The notes under the pieces: model-generated
What the model was told of the DNA's origin: nothing
What the model saw: the letters and a program-made list of their open reading frames with translations, nothing else
Databases searched by the model: none
Translations under genes and position numbers: made by a program
Shown here: positions 45,834 through 58,104 of the stretch, in pieces
Layout of the letters: the number at the start of each line of letters is the position of its first letter
Position numbering within the stretch: position 1 is the first letter of the stretch
DNA from: Schistocerca nitens
Lineage: Eukaryota > Arthropoda > Insecta > Orthoptera > Acrididae
DNA: 64,000 nt
Direction of reading: 5' to 3'
Assembly: GCF_023898315.1 (NCBI RefSeq)
Contig: NC_064619.1
Span: 302,908,150 to 302,972,149, forward strand

Positions 45834-48800
45834 TTAACAGCTTGGTTCCATGTCTTAGTTGGGTCTGCGCCACACTTGGACCCTACCAATAGCTCTTATC
45901 CACCATAAACGGGCTGCATCTGATCAGGCCACCGTGTTCCAGTTGTCCAGAGTCCAACCGTTATGGTCAAGAGCTAGGAAAGGCGCTTCAGGTGATGTGC
46001 TGTTAACCATGCGCTCTCATTTGTCGTTTGCTGCCATAGGACATTAACTCTCGTTAACAGCTTGGTTCCATGGCTTAGTAGGGTCTGCACCACACTCGAA
46101 CACTACCATCTGTTCTTATAAACCGAAATCGGACCGCATCTGATCAGGCCACCGTTTTCCAGTCGTCCAGGGTCCAACAGCTATGGTCACGAGACAGAAC
46201 AAGCGATTCAGGTGATGCACTGTTGACAAAGCACTCGCATTTGTCGTTTCCTGCCATAGGTCATCAATGCTCATTAACAGCTGGGCTCCATGGCCTAGTG
46301 GGGTTTGCACCACACTCGAAACCTACCATCAGCTCTAATGCACCGATATCAGACCGCATCTCATCAGGCCACCATTTTCCAGTCATTGAGGGTGCAACTG
46401 CTATGGTCAACAGATAGGACAGGCGCTTCAGATGATGTGCTGTGAACAAAGCACTCGCATTTGTTGTTTGGTTCCAGAGGTCATTAACGCTCATTAACAG
46501 CTTGGTTACATGTCTTTGTGGGGTCTGCGCCACACTCGAACCCTACCATCAGCTCTTATCCACCGAAACAAGGCCGAATATGATCAGGCACCGTTTACCA
46601 GTCGTCCAGGGTCCAACCGCTATGGTCAATAACCAGGAGAGGAGCTTCAGGTGATGTTCTGTTAACAAAGCACTCGCATTTGTCGTTTGCTGCCATAGGT
46701 CATTAATGCTCATTAACAGCTTGGTTCCATTCTTAATGGGGTCTGCGCCGCACTTGAACCCTACCAATAGCTCTTATCCACCATAACCGGTCTGCATCTG
46801 ATCAGGCCACCGTTTTCCAGTCGTCCAGGGTCCAACTGCTATGGTCAAGACCTAGGAGAGGCGCTTCAGGTGATGTGCTGTTAACAATGCGCTCTCATTT
46901 GTCGTTTGCTGCCATAGGACATTAACTCTCGTTAACAGCTTGGTTCCACAGCTTACTGGGGTCTGCACCACACTCGAACCCTATCATCATCTCTTATCCA
47001 CCGAAACCGGGCCGAATCTGATCAAACCACCTAGTCGTCGAGGGTCAAGCTGCTATGGTCAAGATCCAGGAGAGGCGCTTAAGGTGTTGTGCTGTGAACA
47101 AAGCACTCGCATTTGTCGTTTGCTGCCATAGGTCATTAACGCTCATTAACAGCTTGGTTCCATGGCTTAGTAGGGTCTGCACCACACTCGAACCCTATCA
47201 TCTGTTCTTATAAACCGAAATCGGACCGCATCTGATTAGGCCACCATTTTTCAGTCGTCCAGGGTCCAACCGCTATGGTCAAGAGCCAGGACAGGCGCTT
47301 CAGGTGTTGTGCTGTGAACAAAGCACTCGCATTTGTCGTTTGCTGACAGAGGTCATTAACGCTCATTAACAGCTTGGTTCCATGTCTTGGTGGGGTCTGC
47401 ACCACACTCGAACCCTGCCATCAGTTCTTATCCGCCGAACCCGGGCCGAATATGATTAGCCACCATTTCCTAGTCGTCGAGGGTCCAACCGCTATGGTCA
47501 ATAGCCAGGAGAGGTGCTTCGGGTGATGTGCTGTTAACAAAGCACTGGCATTTATTGTTTGGTGTGTTTGCTGCCATAGTTCATTAACTCTCATTAACAG
47601 CTTGGTTCCATGTCTTAGTTGGGTCTGCGCCACACTTGGACCCTACCAATAGCTCTTATCCACCATAAACGGGCTGCATCTGATCAGGCCACCGTGTTCC
47701 AGTTGTCCAGAGTCCAACCGTTATGGTCAAGAGCTAGGAAAGGCGCTTCAGGTGATGTGCTGTTAACCATGCGCTCTCATTTGTCGTTTGCTGCCATAGG
47801 ACATTAACTCTCGTTAACAGCTTGGTTCCATGGCTTAGTAGGGTCTGCACCACACTCGAACACTACCATCTGTTCTTATAAACCGAAATCGGACCGCATC
47901 TGATCAGGCCACCGTTTTCCAGTCGTCCAGGGTCCTACAGCTATGGGCACGAGACAGAACAAGCGATTCAGGTGATGCACTGTTGACAAAGCACTCGCAT
48001 TTGTCGTTTCCTGCCATAGGTCATCAATGCTCATTAACAGCTGGGCTCCATGGCCTAGTGGGGTTTGCACCACACTCGAAACCTACCATCAGCTCTAATG
48101 CACCGATATCAGACCGCATCTCATCAGGCCACCATTTTCCAGTCATTGAGGGTGCAACTGCTATGGTCAACAGATAGGACAGGCGCTTCAGATGATGTGC
48201 TGTGAACAAAGCACTCGCATTTGTTGTTTGGTTCCAGAGGTCATTAACGCTCATTAACAGCTTGGTTACATGTCTTTGTGGGGTCTGCGCCACACTCGAA
48301 CCCTACCATCAGCTGTTATCCACCGAAACAAGGCCGAATATGATCAGGCACCGTTTACCAGTCGTCCAGGGTCCAACCGCTATGGTCAATAACCAGGAGA
48401 GGAGCTTCAGGTGATGTTCTGTTAACAAAGCACTCGCATTTGTCGTTTGCTGCCATAGGTCATTAATGCTCATTAACAGCTTGGTTCCATTCTTAATGGG
48501 GTCTGCGCCGCACTTGAACCCTACCAATAGCTCTTATCCACCATAACCGGTCTGCATCTGATCAGGCCACCGTTTTCCAGTCGTCCAGGGTCCAACCGCT
48601 ATGGTCAAGACCTAGGAGAGGCGCTTCAGGTGATGTGCTGTTAACAATGCGCTCTCATTTGTCGTTTGCTGCCGTAGGACATTAACTCTCGTTAACAGCT
48701 TGGTTCCACAGCTTACTGGGGTCTGCACCACACTCGAACCCTATCATCATCTCTTATCCACCGAAACCGGGCCGAATCTGATCAAACCACCGTTTCCTAG

Positions 48801-49360
48801 TCGTCGAGGGTCAAGCTGCTATGGTCAAGATCCAGGAGAGGCGCTTAAGGTGTTGTGCTGTGAACAAAGCACTCGCATTTGTCGTTTGCTGCCATAGGTC
48901 ATTAACGCTCATTAACAGCTTGGTTCCATGGCTTAGTAGGGTCTGCACCACACTCGAACACTACCATCTGTCCTTATAAACTGAAATCGGACCGCATCTG
49001 ATTAGGCCACCATTTTTCAGTCGTCCAGGGTCCAACCGCTATGGTCAAGAGCCAGGACAGGCGCTTCAGGTGTTGTGCTGTGAACAAAGCACTCGCATTT
49101 GTCGTTTGCTGACAGAGGTCATTAACGCTCATTAACAGCTTGGTTCCATGTCTTGGTGGGGTCTGCACCACACTCGAACCCTGCCATCAGTTCTTATCCG
49201 CCGAACCCGGGCCGAATATGATTAGCCACCATTTCCTAGTCGTCGAGGGTCCAACCGCTATGGTCAATAGCCAGGAGAGGTGCTTCGGGTGATGTGCTGT
49301 TAACAAAGCACTGGCATTTATTGTTTGGTGTGTTTGCTGCCATAGTTCATTAACTCTCAT
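45834..49360. repeat. Higher-order repeat: two near-identical 1760-bp blocks (8 monomers each)
   Basis: 45834-47593 and 47594-49360 are almost the same sequence, while neighbouring monomers within a block differ clearly. Identical stretches recur exactly 1760 bp apart (45859 and 47619, 46116 and 47876, 46442 and 48202). The offset grows to 1766 after 47030 because the first block lacks 6 bp. This is a recent unequal exchange of an 8-mer block. Confidence 0.92.
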
Positions 49361-50360
49361 TAACAGCTTGGTTCCATTTTTTAGTGCACTCTGTGCCACA
49401 CTCGAACCCTACCATCAGCTCTTATACACCGAAATGGGGCGGCATCTGATCAGGCCACCGTTTTCCAGTCGTCCAGGGTCCAATAGCTATGGTCACGAGA
49501 CAGAAGAAGCGTTTCAGGTGATGCACTGTTGACAATGCACTCGCATTTGTCGTTTCCTGCCATGGGTCATAAATGCTCATTAACAGCTGGGCTCCATGGC
49601 CTAGTGGGGTTTGCGCCACACTCGAAACCTACCATCAGCTCTTATACACCGATAACGAACCGCATCTTATCACGCCACCATTTTCCAGTCATAGAGTGTG
49701 CAACTGCTATGGTCAAGAGATAGGATAGGCGCTTCAGGAGATGTGCTGTTAACAAAGCACTCGCATTTGTCGTTTGCTGCCATAGGTCAATAATGCTCAT
49801 TAACAGCTTGGTTCCATGTCTTAGTTGGGTCTGCGCCACACTTGGACCCTACCAATAGCTCTTATCCACCATAAACGGGCTGCATCTGATCAGGCCCCCG
49901 TGTTCCAGTTGTCCAGGGTCCAACCGCTATGGTCAAGAGCTAGGAAAGTCGCTTCAGGTGATGTGCTGTTAACCATGCGCTCTCATTTGTCGTTTGCTGC
50001 CATAGGACATTAACTCTCGTTAACAGCTTGGTTCCATGGCTTAGTAGGGTCTGCACCACACTCGAACACTACCATCTGTCCTTATAAACTGAAATCGGAC
50101 CGCATCTGATCAGGCCACCGTTTTCCAGTCGTCCAGGGTCCAACAGCTATGGTCACGAGACAGAAGAAGCGATTGAGGTGATGCACTGTTGACAAAGCAC
50201 TCGCATTTGTCGTTTCCTGCCGTAGGTCATAAATGCTCATTAACAGTTGGGCTCCATGGCCTAGTGGGGTTTGCGCACACTCGAAACCTACCATCAGCTC
50301 TAATACACCGATAAGACTTTTATCCATTGTGGATGTGGAGCACTGCGACTGTGGTGTGAA

Positions 50361-50428
50361 CAGGTTTTCAGAAATTACTGCAACCAGTCGCCTTTTATGT
50401 AGATGTATTTTATTTAACCATGACCGGT
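50361..50428. repeat. Left 68-bp inverted arm
   Basis: Identical to the inverse of 51166-51233 over all 68 bases, from CAGGTTTTCAGAAATTACTG to ACCGGT. Confidence 0.97.
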
Positions 50429-50461
50429 TTCGAGCTGCCTAGCAACTCATCATCAGATGGT
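50417..50461 (-). ncRNA. Hammerhead ribozyme (type I, minimal)
   Basis: On the minus strand: helix I strand ACCAT (50461-50457), core CTGATGA (50456-50450), one extra T (50449), helix II GAGTTGC (50448-50442), loop TAG, GCAGCTC (50438-50432), GAAA (50431-50428), self-complementary ACCGGT (50428-50423), C (50422, predicted cleavage after it), helix I strand ATGGT (50421-50417). Helix I is 5 bp, helix II 7 bp with one G-U pair. Helix III has no room for a loop, so it would have to form between two molecules, as described for minimal hammerheads of Penelope-like elements. The extra T next to the core is unusual. Activity is untested. Confidence 0.75.
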
Positions 50462-50530
50462 GTATACATTTAGTGCTTTTTTGTACCCATTGTGTGGGTG
50501 GTTGAGTATCTGTGGCTAGACAGAAACGAG

Positions 50531-50670
50531 AACAAATAATCGCTACATGTGGTACAGTAACACGAAATATTTACAGCATAATTTATGTTTAACGTATAAG
50601 AGCAAATAATCACTACATGTGGTACAGTTACATGAAATATTTACAGTTTAATTTACGTTTTGAGGTGTTA
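50531..50670. repeat. Two 70-bp direct repeats inside the element
   Basis: Units starting at 50531 (aacaaataatcgctacatgt) and 50601 (agcaaataatcactacatgt) are about 85 percent alike. Confidence 0.8.
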
Positions 50671-51165
50671 CTTACAAATAAATCTTTTTGCAGGTATATA
50701 TATCTCTTTTAGGACGTATTTTTGAAACCATTGTGTCTTGTTTTTCACAATTTCACAAGTTAAAACTTTCACTAGATGTATATTACTTTTATGAGGCACT
50801 GTTGGAAACATATATCTCGTTTTTCGTAAACATCGCTGAACACACTTAGCCACAGATACGAATACAGGATTTACACATTATAAACAAGCCAAAGATTGCA
50901 ATATAACTACAGTATCAAAGATTTCAAGTTGACCAGAGGCATTATTAGTCATCACACACACTGACAAGTGATTTGTCTTTATTACATAGAAAATAAATGT
51001 AAATTAGCTTAAACTAGTAAAATGTTTATTTATAAATTAGCTGTGCAATTTAACAGGTATATAAAACTAGATTTTATACGTTATATTTCAGTTACATTTA
51101 AGATTATTGGTATTGAGAGTATTATGACAGCTAATTTCTTGCTCCTTCCATTGGCTGATCTTGGC

Positions 51166-51233
51166 ACCGGTCATGGTTAAATAAAATACATCTACATAAA
51201 AGGCGACTGGTTGCAGTAATTTCTGAAAACCTG
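51166..51233. repeat. Right 68-bp inverted arm
   Basis: Perfect inverse of 50361-50428. The sequence just inside it (CTGATCTTGGC) does not contain a hammerhead core, so only one of the two ends carries the ribozyme. Confidence 0.97.
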
Positions 51234-54200
51234 CTAATACACCGATATCGGACCGCATCTTATCAGGCCACCATTTTCCAGTCATTGAGGGTGCAACTGC
51301 TATGGTCAAGAGATAGGACAGGCGCTTCAGATGATGTGCTGTGAACAAAGCACTCGCATTTGTTGTTTGGTGCCAGAGGTCATTAACGCTCATTAACAGC
51401 TTGGTTACATGTCTTTGTGGGGTCTGCGCCACACTCGAATCCTACCATCAGCTCTTATCCACCGAAACAAGGCCGAATATGATCAGGCACCGTTTCCCAG
51501 TCGTCCAGGGTCCAACCGCTATGGTCAATAGCCAGGAGAAGAGCTTCAAGTTATGTTCTGTTAACAAAGCACTCGCATTTGTCGTTTGCTGCCATAGGTC
51601 ATTAATGCTCATTAACAGCTTGGTTCCATGTCTTAATGGGGTCTGCGCCGCACGTGAACCCTACCATCAGCTCTTATCCACCATAACCGCGCTGCATCTG
51701 ATCAGGCCACCGTGTTCCAGTCGTCCAGGGTCCAACCGCTATGGTCAAGACCTAGGAGAGGCGCTTCAGGTGATGTGCTGTTAACAATGCGCTCTCATTT
51801 GTCGTTAGCTGCCACAGGACATTAACTCTCGTTAACAGCTTGGTTCCACAGCTTACTTGGGTCTGCACCACACTCGAACCCTATCATCATCTCTTATCCA
51901 CCGAAACCGGGCAGAATCTGATCAAACCACCGTTTCCTAGTCGTCGAGGGCCAAGGTGCTATGGTCAAGATCCAGGAGAGGCGCTTAAGATGTTGTGCTG
52001 TGAACAAAGCACTCGCATTTGTCGTTTGCTGCCATAGGTCATTAACTCTCATTAACAGCTTGGTTCCATGGCTTAGTAGGGTCTGCACCACACTCGAACA
52101 CTACCATCTGTTCTTATAAACCGAAATCGGACCGCATCTGATTAGGCCACCATTTTTCAGTCGTCCAGGGTCCAAACGCTATAGTCAAGAGCGAAGACAG
52201 GCGCTTCAGGTGATGTGCTGTTAACAAAGCACTGGCATTTATTGTCTGCTGTGTTTGCTGCCATAGTTCATTAACGCTCATTAACAGCTTGGTTACATGT
52301 CTTAGTGCACTCTGTGCCACACTCGAACCCTACCATCAGCTCTTATACACCGAAATGGGGCGGCATCTGATCAGGCCACCGTTTTCCAGTCGTCCAGGGT
52401 CCAATAGCTATGGTCACGAGACAGAACAAGCGTTTCAGGTGATGCACTGTTGACAATGCACTCGCATTTGTCGTTTCCTGCCATGGGTCATCAATGCTCA
52501 TTAACAGCTGGGCTCCATGGCCTAGTGGGGTTTGCGCCACACTCGAAACCTACCATCAGCTCTTATACACCGATATCAGACCGCATATTATCAGGCCACC
52601 ATTTTCCAGTCATTGAGGGTGCAACTGCTATGGTCAAGAGATAGGACAGGCGCTTCAGATGATGTGCTGTGAACAAAGCACTCGCATTTGTTGTTTGGTG
52701 CCAGAGGTCATTAACGCTCATTAACAGCTTGGTTCCATGTCTTAGTGGGATCTGCGCCACAAACGAACCCTACCGTCAGCTCTTATACACCGAAACCGGA
52801 CCACATCTGATCAGGCCACCGTTTTCAGGTCGACCAGGGTCCAACCGCTATGGCTAAGAGCAAGGATAGGTGCTTTATTTGATGTGCTGTTGACATAGCA
52901 CTGGCATTTGTCGTTTGCTGCCATAGGTCATTAACGCTCATTAACAGCTTGGTTCCATGTGTTAGTTTGGTCAGCGCCACACTCGAACCCTACCATCAGC
53001 TCTTATCCACCGAAACAGGGCCACATTTGATCAGGCCACCGTTTTCCAGTCGTCCAGGGTCCAACCGCTATGGTCAAGAGCCAGGAGAGGCACTTCAGGA
53101 GATGTGCTATTAACAAAGCACTCGCCATTGTCGTTTGCTGCCATAGGTCATTAACGCTCATTAACAGCTTGGTTCCATGTCTTGGTGGGGTCTACGCCAC
53201 AGTCGAAACCTAACATCAGCTCTTATCCTCCGAACCCGGGCCCAATATGATCAGCCACCGTTTCCCAGTCATCGAGGGTCCAACCGCTATGGTCAATAGC
53301 CAGGAGAGGAGCTTCAGGTGATGTGCTGCTAACAAAGCACTCGCATTTGTCGTTTGCTGCCATAGGTCATTAATGCTCATTAACAGCTTGGTTCCATGTC
53401 TTAGTTGGCTCTGCGCCACACTTGGACCCTACCAATAGCTCATATCCACCATAACCGGGCTGCATATGATCAGGCCACCGTGTTCCAGTTGTCCAGGGTC
53501 CAACCGCTATGGTCAAGAGCTAGGAAAGGCGCTTCGGGTGACGTGCTGTTAACCATGCGCTCTCATTTGTCGTTTGCTGCCATAGGACATTAACTATCGT
53601 TAACAGCTTGGTTCCATGGCTTAGTAGGGTCTGCAACACACTCGAACACTACCATCTGTTCTTATAAACCGAAATCGGACCGCATCTGATTAGGCCACAA
53701 TTTTTCAGTCGTCCAGGGTCCAACCGCTATGGTCAAGAGCCAAGACAGGCGCTTCAGGTGTTGTGCTGTGAACATAGCACTCGCATTTGTCGTTTGCTGC
53801 CAGAGGTCATTAACGCTCATTAACAGCTTGGTTCCATGTCTTAGTGGGGTCTGCGCCATACTCGAACGCTACCATCAGCTCTTATCCGCCGAACCCAGGC
53901 CGAATATGATTAGCCACCGTTTCCTAGGCGTCGAGGGTCCAACCGCTATGGTCAATAGCCAGGAGTGGCGCTTCAGGTGATGTGCTGTTAACAAAGCACT
54001 GGCATTTATTGTTTGCTGTGTTTGCTGCCATAGTTCATTAACGCTCATTAACAGCTTGGTTCCATGTCTTAGTGCACTCTGTGCCACACTCGAACCCTAC
54101 CATCAGCTCTTATACACCGAAATGGGGCGGCATCTGATCAGGCCACCGTTTTCCAGTCGTCCAGGGTCCAATAGCTATGGTCACGAGACAGAACAAGCGT

Positions 54201-54579
54201 TTCAGGTGATGCACTGTTGACAAAGCACTCGCATTTGTCGTTTGCTGCCATAGGTCATTAATACTCATTAACAGCTTGGTTCCATGTCTTAATGGGGTCT
54301 GCGCCACACTCGAACCCTACCATTAGTTCTTATCCACCGAAATCGGGCCGCATCTGATCAGGCCACCGTTTTCCAGTCGATCAAGGTCCAAACGCTATGG
54401 TCAAGAGCCAGGACAGGCCCTTCAGGTGATGTGCTGTTAACAAAGCACTCGCATTTGTCGTTTGCTGCCATAGGTCATTAACGCTCATTAACAGCTTGGT
54501 ACCATGTCCTAGTGGGACTGCGCCACACTCGAACCCTACCATCAGCTCTTATCCACCGAAATCCGGTCGCATCTGATTA

Positions 54580-55728
54580 TTTAGACGATAGACCCCGTAG
54601 TGGCCGACCGAGAACAAGGCGTAATGCTGCTGAGACAGTTCAGGAGGAAATGGAGACTGTAGCGGGATCGTCTATGCACGGGGTTCAAATGGTTCAAATG
54701 GCTCTGTGCACTATGGGACTCAACTTCTGAGGTCATTAGTCCCCTAGAACTTAGAACTACTTAAACCTAACTAACCTAAGGACATCACACACATCCATGC
54801 CCGCGGCAGGATTCGAACCTGCGACCATAGCTGTCGCGCGGTTCGAGACTGTAGCGCCTAGAAGCGCTTGGCCACTCTCCGGCTGGCTATGCACGGGGAA
54901 GTCAGCGCTCGTGAAGTCGCACGCCGCACAGGCATTCCATACACTAGTGTTTGGTTGCCACTGAGGCGTACCCTCCGATGCTATCCGTACAAAATCCATC
55001 GGCATCATGAATTGTTACCTGGCGTTTTAGTGAAGCGGAGGGCATTTGCGGTGTGGGCGTTTCAAAAGATGGCGGAAGATGACGATTGATTGAGTAACGT
55101 GTTATGGACCGACAAAGCTCATTTCACGCTCCGAGCATCTGTCAACGCCCACAACTGCAGAAGTTGGGCTACCGAAAATCCTAGAACTGTCGTGGAAACT
55201 CCATTGCACGACGAGAAAGTCACGGTGTGGGTTGGATTTATCACATCTACCGCTATCGGGCCCTTTTTCTTCGAGGAAATGCGTGATTCTGGTTTTGTAA
55301 CTGCTACCGTGACGGGTGAGAGGTACGCCGATACGTTAAAGAATCGCATCGTCCCCAGCCTGTCTGATGAACACCTGCTGGAACGTACGATGTTTATGCA
55401 GGATGGCGCTCCACCCCATATTGCTAGACGCGTGAAAGATCTCTTGCGCGCGTCGTTTGGTGATGGTCGTGTGCTTAGCCGCCACTTTCGTCATGCTTGG
55501 CCTCCCAGGTCCGCAGACCTCAGTCCGTGCGATTATTGGCTTTGGGGATACCTGAAGTCGCAAGTGTATCGTGATCGACCAACATCTCTAGGGATGCTGA
55601 AAGACAACATCCGACGCCAATGCCTCACCATAACTCCGGACATGCTTTAAAGTGCTGTTCACAACATTATTCCTCGACTACAGCAATTGTTGAGGAATGG
55701 TGGTAGACATATTGAGCATTTCCTGTAA
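54580..55728 (+). pseudogene. Transposase with about 42 residues between the last two Asp, interrupted
   Basis: The 5' part reads DDRPRSGRPRTRRNAAETVQ before the SINE and EVSAREVARRTGIPYTSVW after it, the paired HTH region. A stop at 55087 separates this from the main frame 55090-55650, with LWTDKAHF (first Asp), MFMQDGAPPHIARRV (second Asp) and PPRSADLSPCDYWLWGYLK (third Asp). I count 42 residues between the last two Asp. A TAA interrupts the C-terminus, which would go on to NGGRHIEHFL. Inactive through the truncation, SINE and two stops. Confidence 0.85.
54684..54886 (-). mobile_element. tRNA-headed SINE inside the transposase
   Basis: Perfect 12-bp target duplication CTATGCACGGGG (54672-54683 and 54887-54898). 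A and B boxes are visible on the minus strand, the A box with changes. Same family as 18828. Confidence 0.95.
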
Positions 55729-55949
55729 AGAACATTATCTTTGCTTTGTCTTACTTTGTTATGCTAATTATTGCTATTCTGATCAAGTGAAGCGCCATGT
55801 GTTGGACATTTTTTGAACTTTTGTATTTTTTTGGTTCTAATGAAACCCCATGTTCGACCAAGCATGTGTGTCAATTTGTACCTCTCTATCTACATTATTC
55901 CTCGATTTATTCAGTTTTCAAATTTATACTGACTTTTTGATCACCCGGT

Positions 55950-58104
55950 ATAGACAAAAGTCACGGTCAGTGCGTTGTATACGACATGCGGGAAGTGAAG
56001 AAGTTAGTAGAACCTTATTTTTTGCCGCCCTGTTTGAATGAAGTACCATACCCGGTTTTAGTTCGAGATTCCCTTCCACAGTTTTTGGAGACTCTGCATC
56101 TTGTTCTCCTTGAGAGGATAGAGATGAAACAGAAGGGTGCATCATCTGACTTCGATATCAGCGTCCACGAAGAATCTGAACAACATGTACCCTCGTCATT
56201 CAATTGGAATGTGAGGTCTTGTGTGATGGCCATTTCTACGTATGTGTCTATATGCGCTGATCTGTGATCCATAAGTGGTAAGACTGCACAAGCAGCCAAG
56301 GAGTGTGCAGGCCTGCTACCAAAGAAATTCTGCAACTAGGTGTTTAACTAACGCTCATGTAGCATTCGGTAACACAGTAATGGCGGGCTGACTTACTTCA
56401 CGCCATGGCACAACGCTACGACTACGCAGCCATCTACACAATGGGAAGCAGGCTCCTTCCACAACGCACCCTCGTATAAATGCCCCCACCCCGTCACCCC
56501 CTCAAATCTACAGAGCAGTTGGCAGCACTAGCTCTTGGGCTTCTGAGTTCCACATGCGCCATATGAGTCTCTAGGCCATTTGTTGATCCCGTGTGTGACT
56601 GAGAAGTTACAACCTCGCTGTGAAGTGTCTTCGTTAGACGAATCCACTTGCTAGACGTGATGGTTCGGTATCTTTATACGGTACTGCTGAGAGGAGACCC
56701 CCAGTGTCTGAAGTAGCCTGACCCTCGGGCTGTTTCCAAGGTTCCTGGGTTCAACACAGGATGCTTAGTTTACTCTTACTTTTCGGGCACCTGGATCTGT
56801 CTGCATTGTATCCAGTGCCAGCCGAAAGCTCACGGGCCGTTGTGCTGACGTCACCCTTGGATGACCACAGTCACTTTTATTGCTAGGAGTGTTACGCTGA
56901 GATGGCACACCACCACCACTGCCCCAATGTCCACATTTCTCTCTTGTTCCTGGGCGTTGGCACTGATGTCATGGAAATATAGCTCAATAAAGAACGTTGT
57001 TGCTGAATAAGCATTCTTCACACTCACCATAATATTGAAAACGCTCGAAACACATGGACCCTGCACACGCCAGTCTGTGGATGGAATACACTGTCCTGGC
57101 TAGTAGAATGCTTGCAATATTGCACGGCCTCTAGCTGTGTAGACGGTGCAGTAAGGGAGAGGACAACAGAAGTGGTGGGGGCTCCCTTGTGGATTGGTCA
57201 GCGTAGTGGGGGAGGTGTTGTTCTACAGCTTAAACCATGCACGGGTAACTTTCGACGACCAGCGGCTCTGATTTACATACTTACTAAAGCTCATAGACTG
57301 CCTCCTCACATGAGGTGACAGCAATGCTCTTTGGGCTTGAGGTCAATACTATAGCGTCTGTGCCGTTTATTTGGTGATAGACCAATGTGAATGGCACCTC
57401 TTCCCTGACAAGCCACACCAACAAATTATGCTTCAAAACAGGAGTTTTTGAGGGTAGAGCCATTTTATGTTCAACCCATCGTCACATGTTTCAGTCAAGA
57501 GCCATGAAATTTATTTATTTACCTACAATGTTTTACAGTAGCTGTCTTAAAAACTTGTGTCACAAGATTCGCAGCATCTCTCTCTCACTCCCACGTATTT
57601 CTTACTCAGACCGGGCTGCAATCGCTCATGGGCCAGATCCGGACTGTGGGCCACCGCTTGCCCACATGTGGCTCAAGCCTTCGCACGAATGCCTATCTCA
57701 CAGAACGTGTACTGCGCTGATAAGAGTGCAAACGATTATATTCGCAGGTTATGTCAGTAAGACAAATAATTCGACTACGCAACCGCTTATTATTAAAATG
57801 ATAATGGGTACAGAATTATGCTAAAATTGCAACAGAGGGAACGATTTATTTCAACTGTCTTGCACATGCCTTTTCTTTCTCTTGTTGCGGTGTTAAAATT
57901 AGCTATTTTCCCAAACTAAAGCAGGGTTTACACAGCTCACCTCACTAACATGCTAATACAGGTGCAATTGCAACAGCGTCCTGAAAGAGTCTGCAAACAG
58001 CTGAGTGCAAGTAGGATAAACAACTTTTGTAAATAAAAGTATTATCCCTTCGTCTATGTTGTTTCGAATCCATACTTCTTCTCACTTCACCAGGTATCTA
58101 TATA
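55950..58104. other. Unassigned sequence
   Basis: No supported gene. Frames at 55986-56335 (both strands), 57112-57318 and 57387-57824 lack family motifs. Confidence 0.4.

Larger units (their letters stand above)
50313..51233 (-). mobile_element. Non-autonomous Penelope-like element with hammerhead ribozyme
   Basis: A 921-bp insertion in the satellite, flanked by a perfect 13-bp target duplication CTAATACACCGAT (50300-50312 and 51234-51246). After a 48-bp tail come perfect 68-bp inverted arms, 50361-50428 and 51166-51233. The left arm is continued by a complete hammerhead core on the minus strand. The layout (target duplication, one-sided tail, inverted arms, arm edge in the ribozyme helix III) is the same as in the GIY-YIG element at 1136-1821. 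It has no RT or endonuclease frame; the 61-codon minus frame at 50668-50853 is unassigned. The class assignment is inferred from this shared architecture. Confidence 0.75.
42550..54577. repeat. Satellite array of about fifty 220-bp monomers derived from a Tc1-like transposase
   Basis: Monomers follow each other at 220 bp (for example the ACCGCTATGG motif at 42651, 42871, 43091, 43311). Read on the minus strand in the transposase frame a typical monomer gives GWTLDDWKTVA-stop-SDAARFR, then RADGRVRVWRRPH-stop-DMEPSC. The Tc1 copy at 12063-13273 has HWTVVDWEHDAWSHESCF and RTDGYVRVWKQPHEPMDPAC. The monomer covers about 73 codons, from the end of the DNA-binding region through the first catalytic Asp. 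A TGA replaces the Trp of WSDES in most units. Monomer ends meet at a GTTAATG microhomology. The array is interrupted by 50313-51233 and ends abruptly at about 54577. Confidence 0.9.
54577..55948 (+). mobile_element. Truncated Tc1/mariner-superfamily element
   Basis: The right end TTTTTGATCACCCGG (to 55948) is followed by TA. The left end is missing: the satellite passes straight into the DNA-binding part of the transposase at about 54577. A SINE (54684-54886) is inserted in it. Confidence 0.8.

Noticed and set aside
42590..54307. Dozens of 60-90-codon frames repeated through the satellite (the MAQTPLRHGTKLLMSV type on the minus strand and the MGLRHTWTLP type on the plus strand)
   Set aside because: They recur because the DNA repeats. 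They are not in the transposase frame, have no promoter or domain, and lengths follow monomer spacing.
42550..54577. A CENP-B box in the satellite (minus-strand TTCGAGTGTGGCGCAG)
   Set aside because: TTCG is present but the required A and the CGGG block are not, so the match is too weak.
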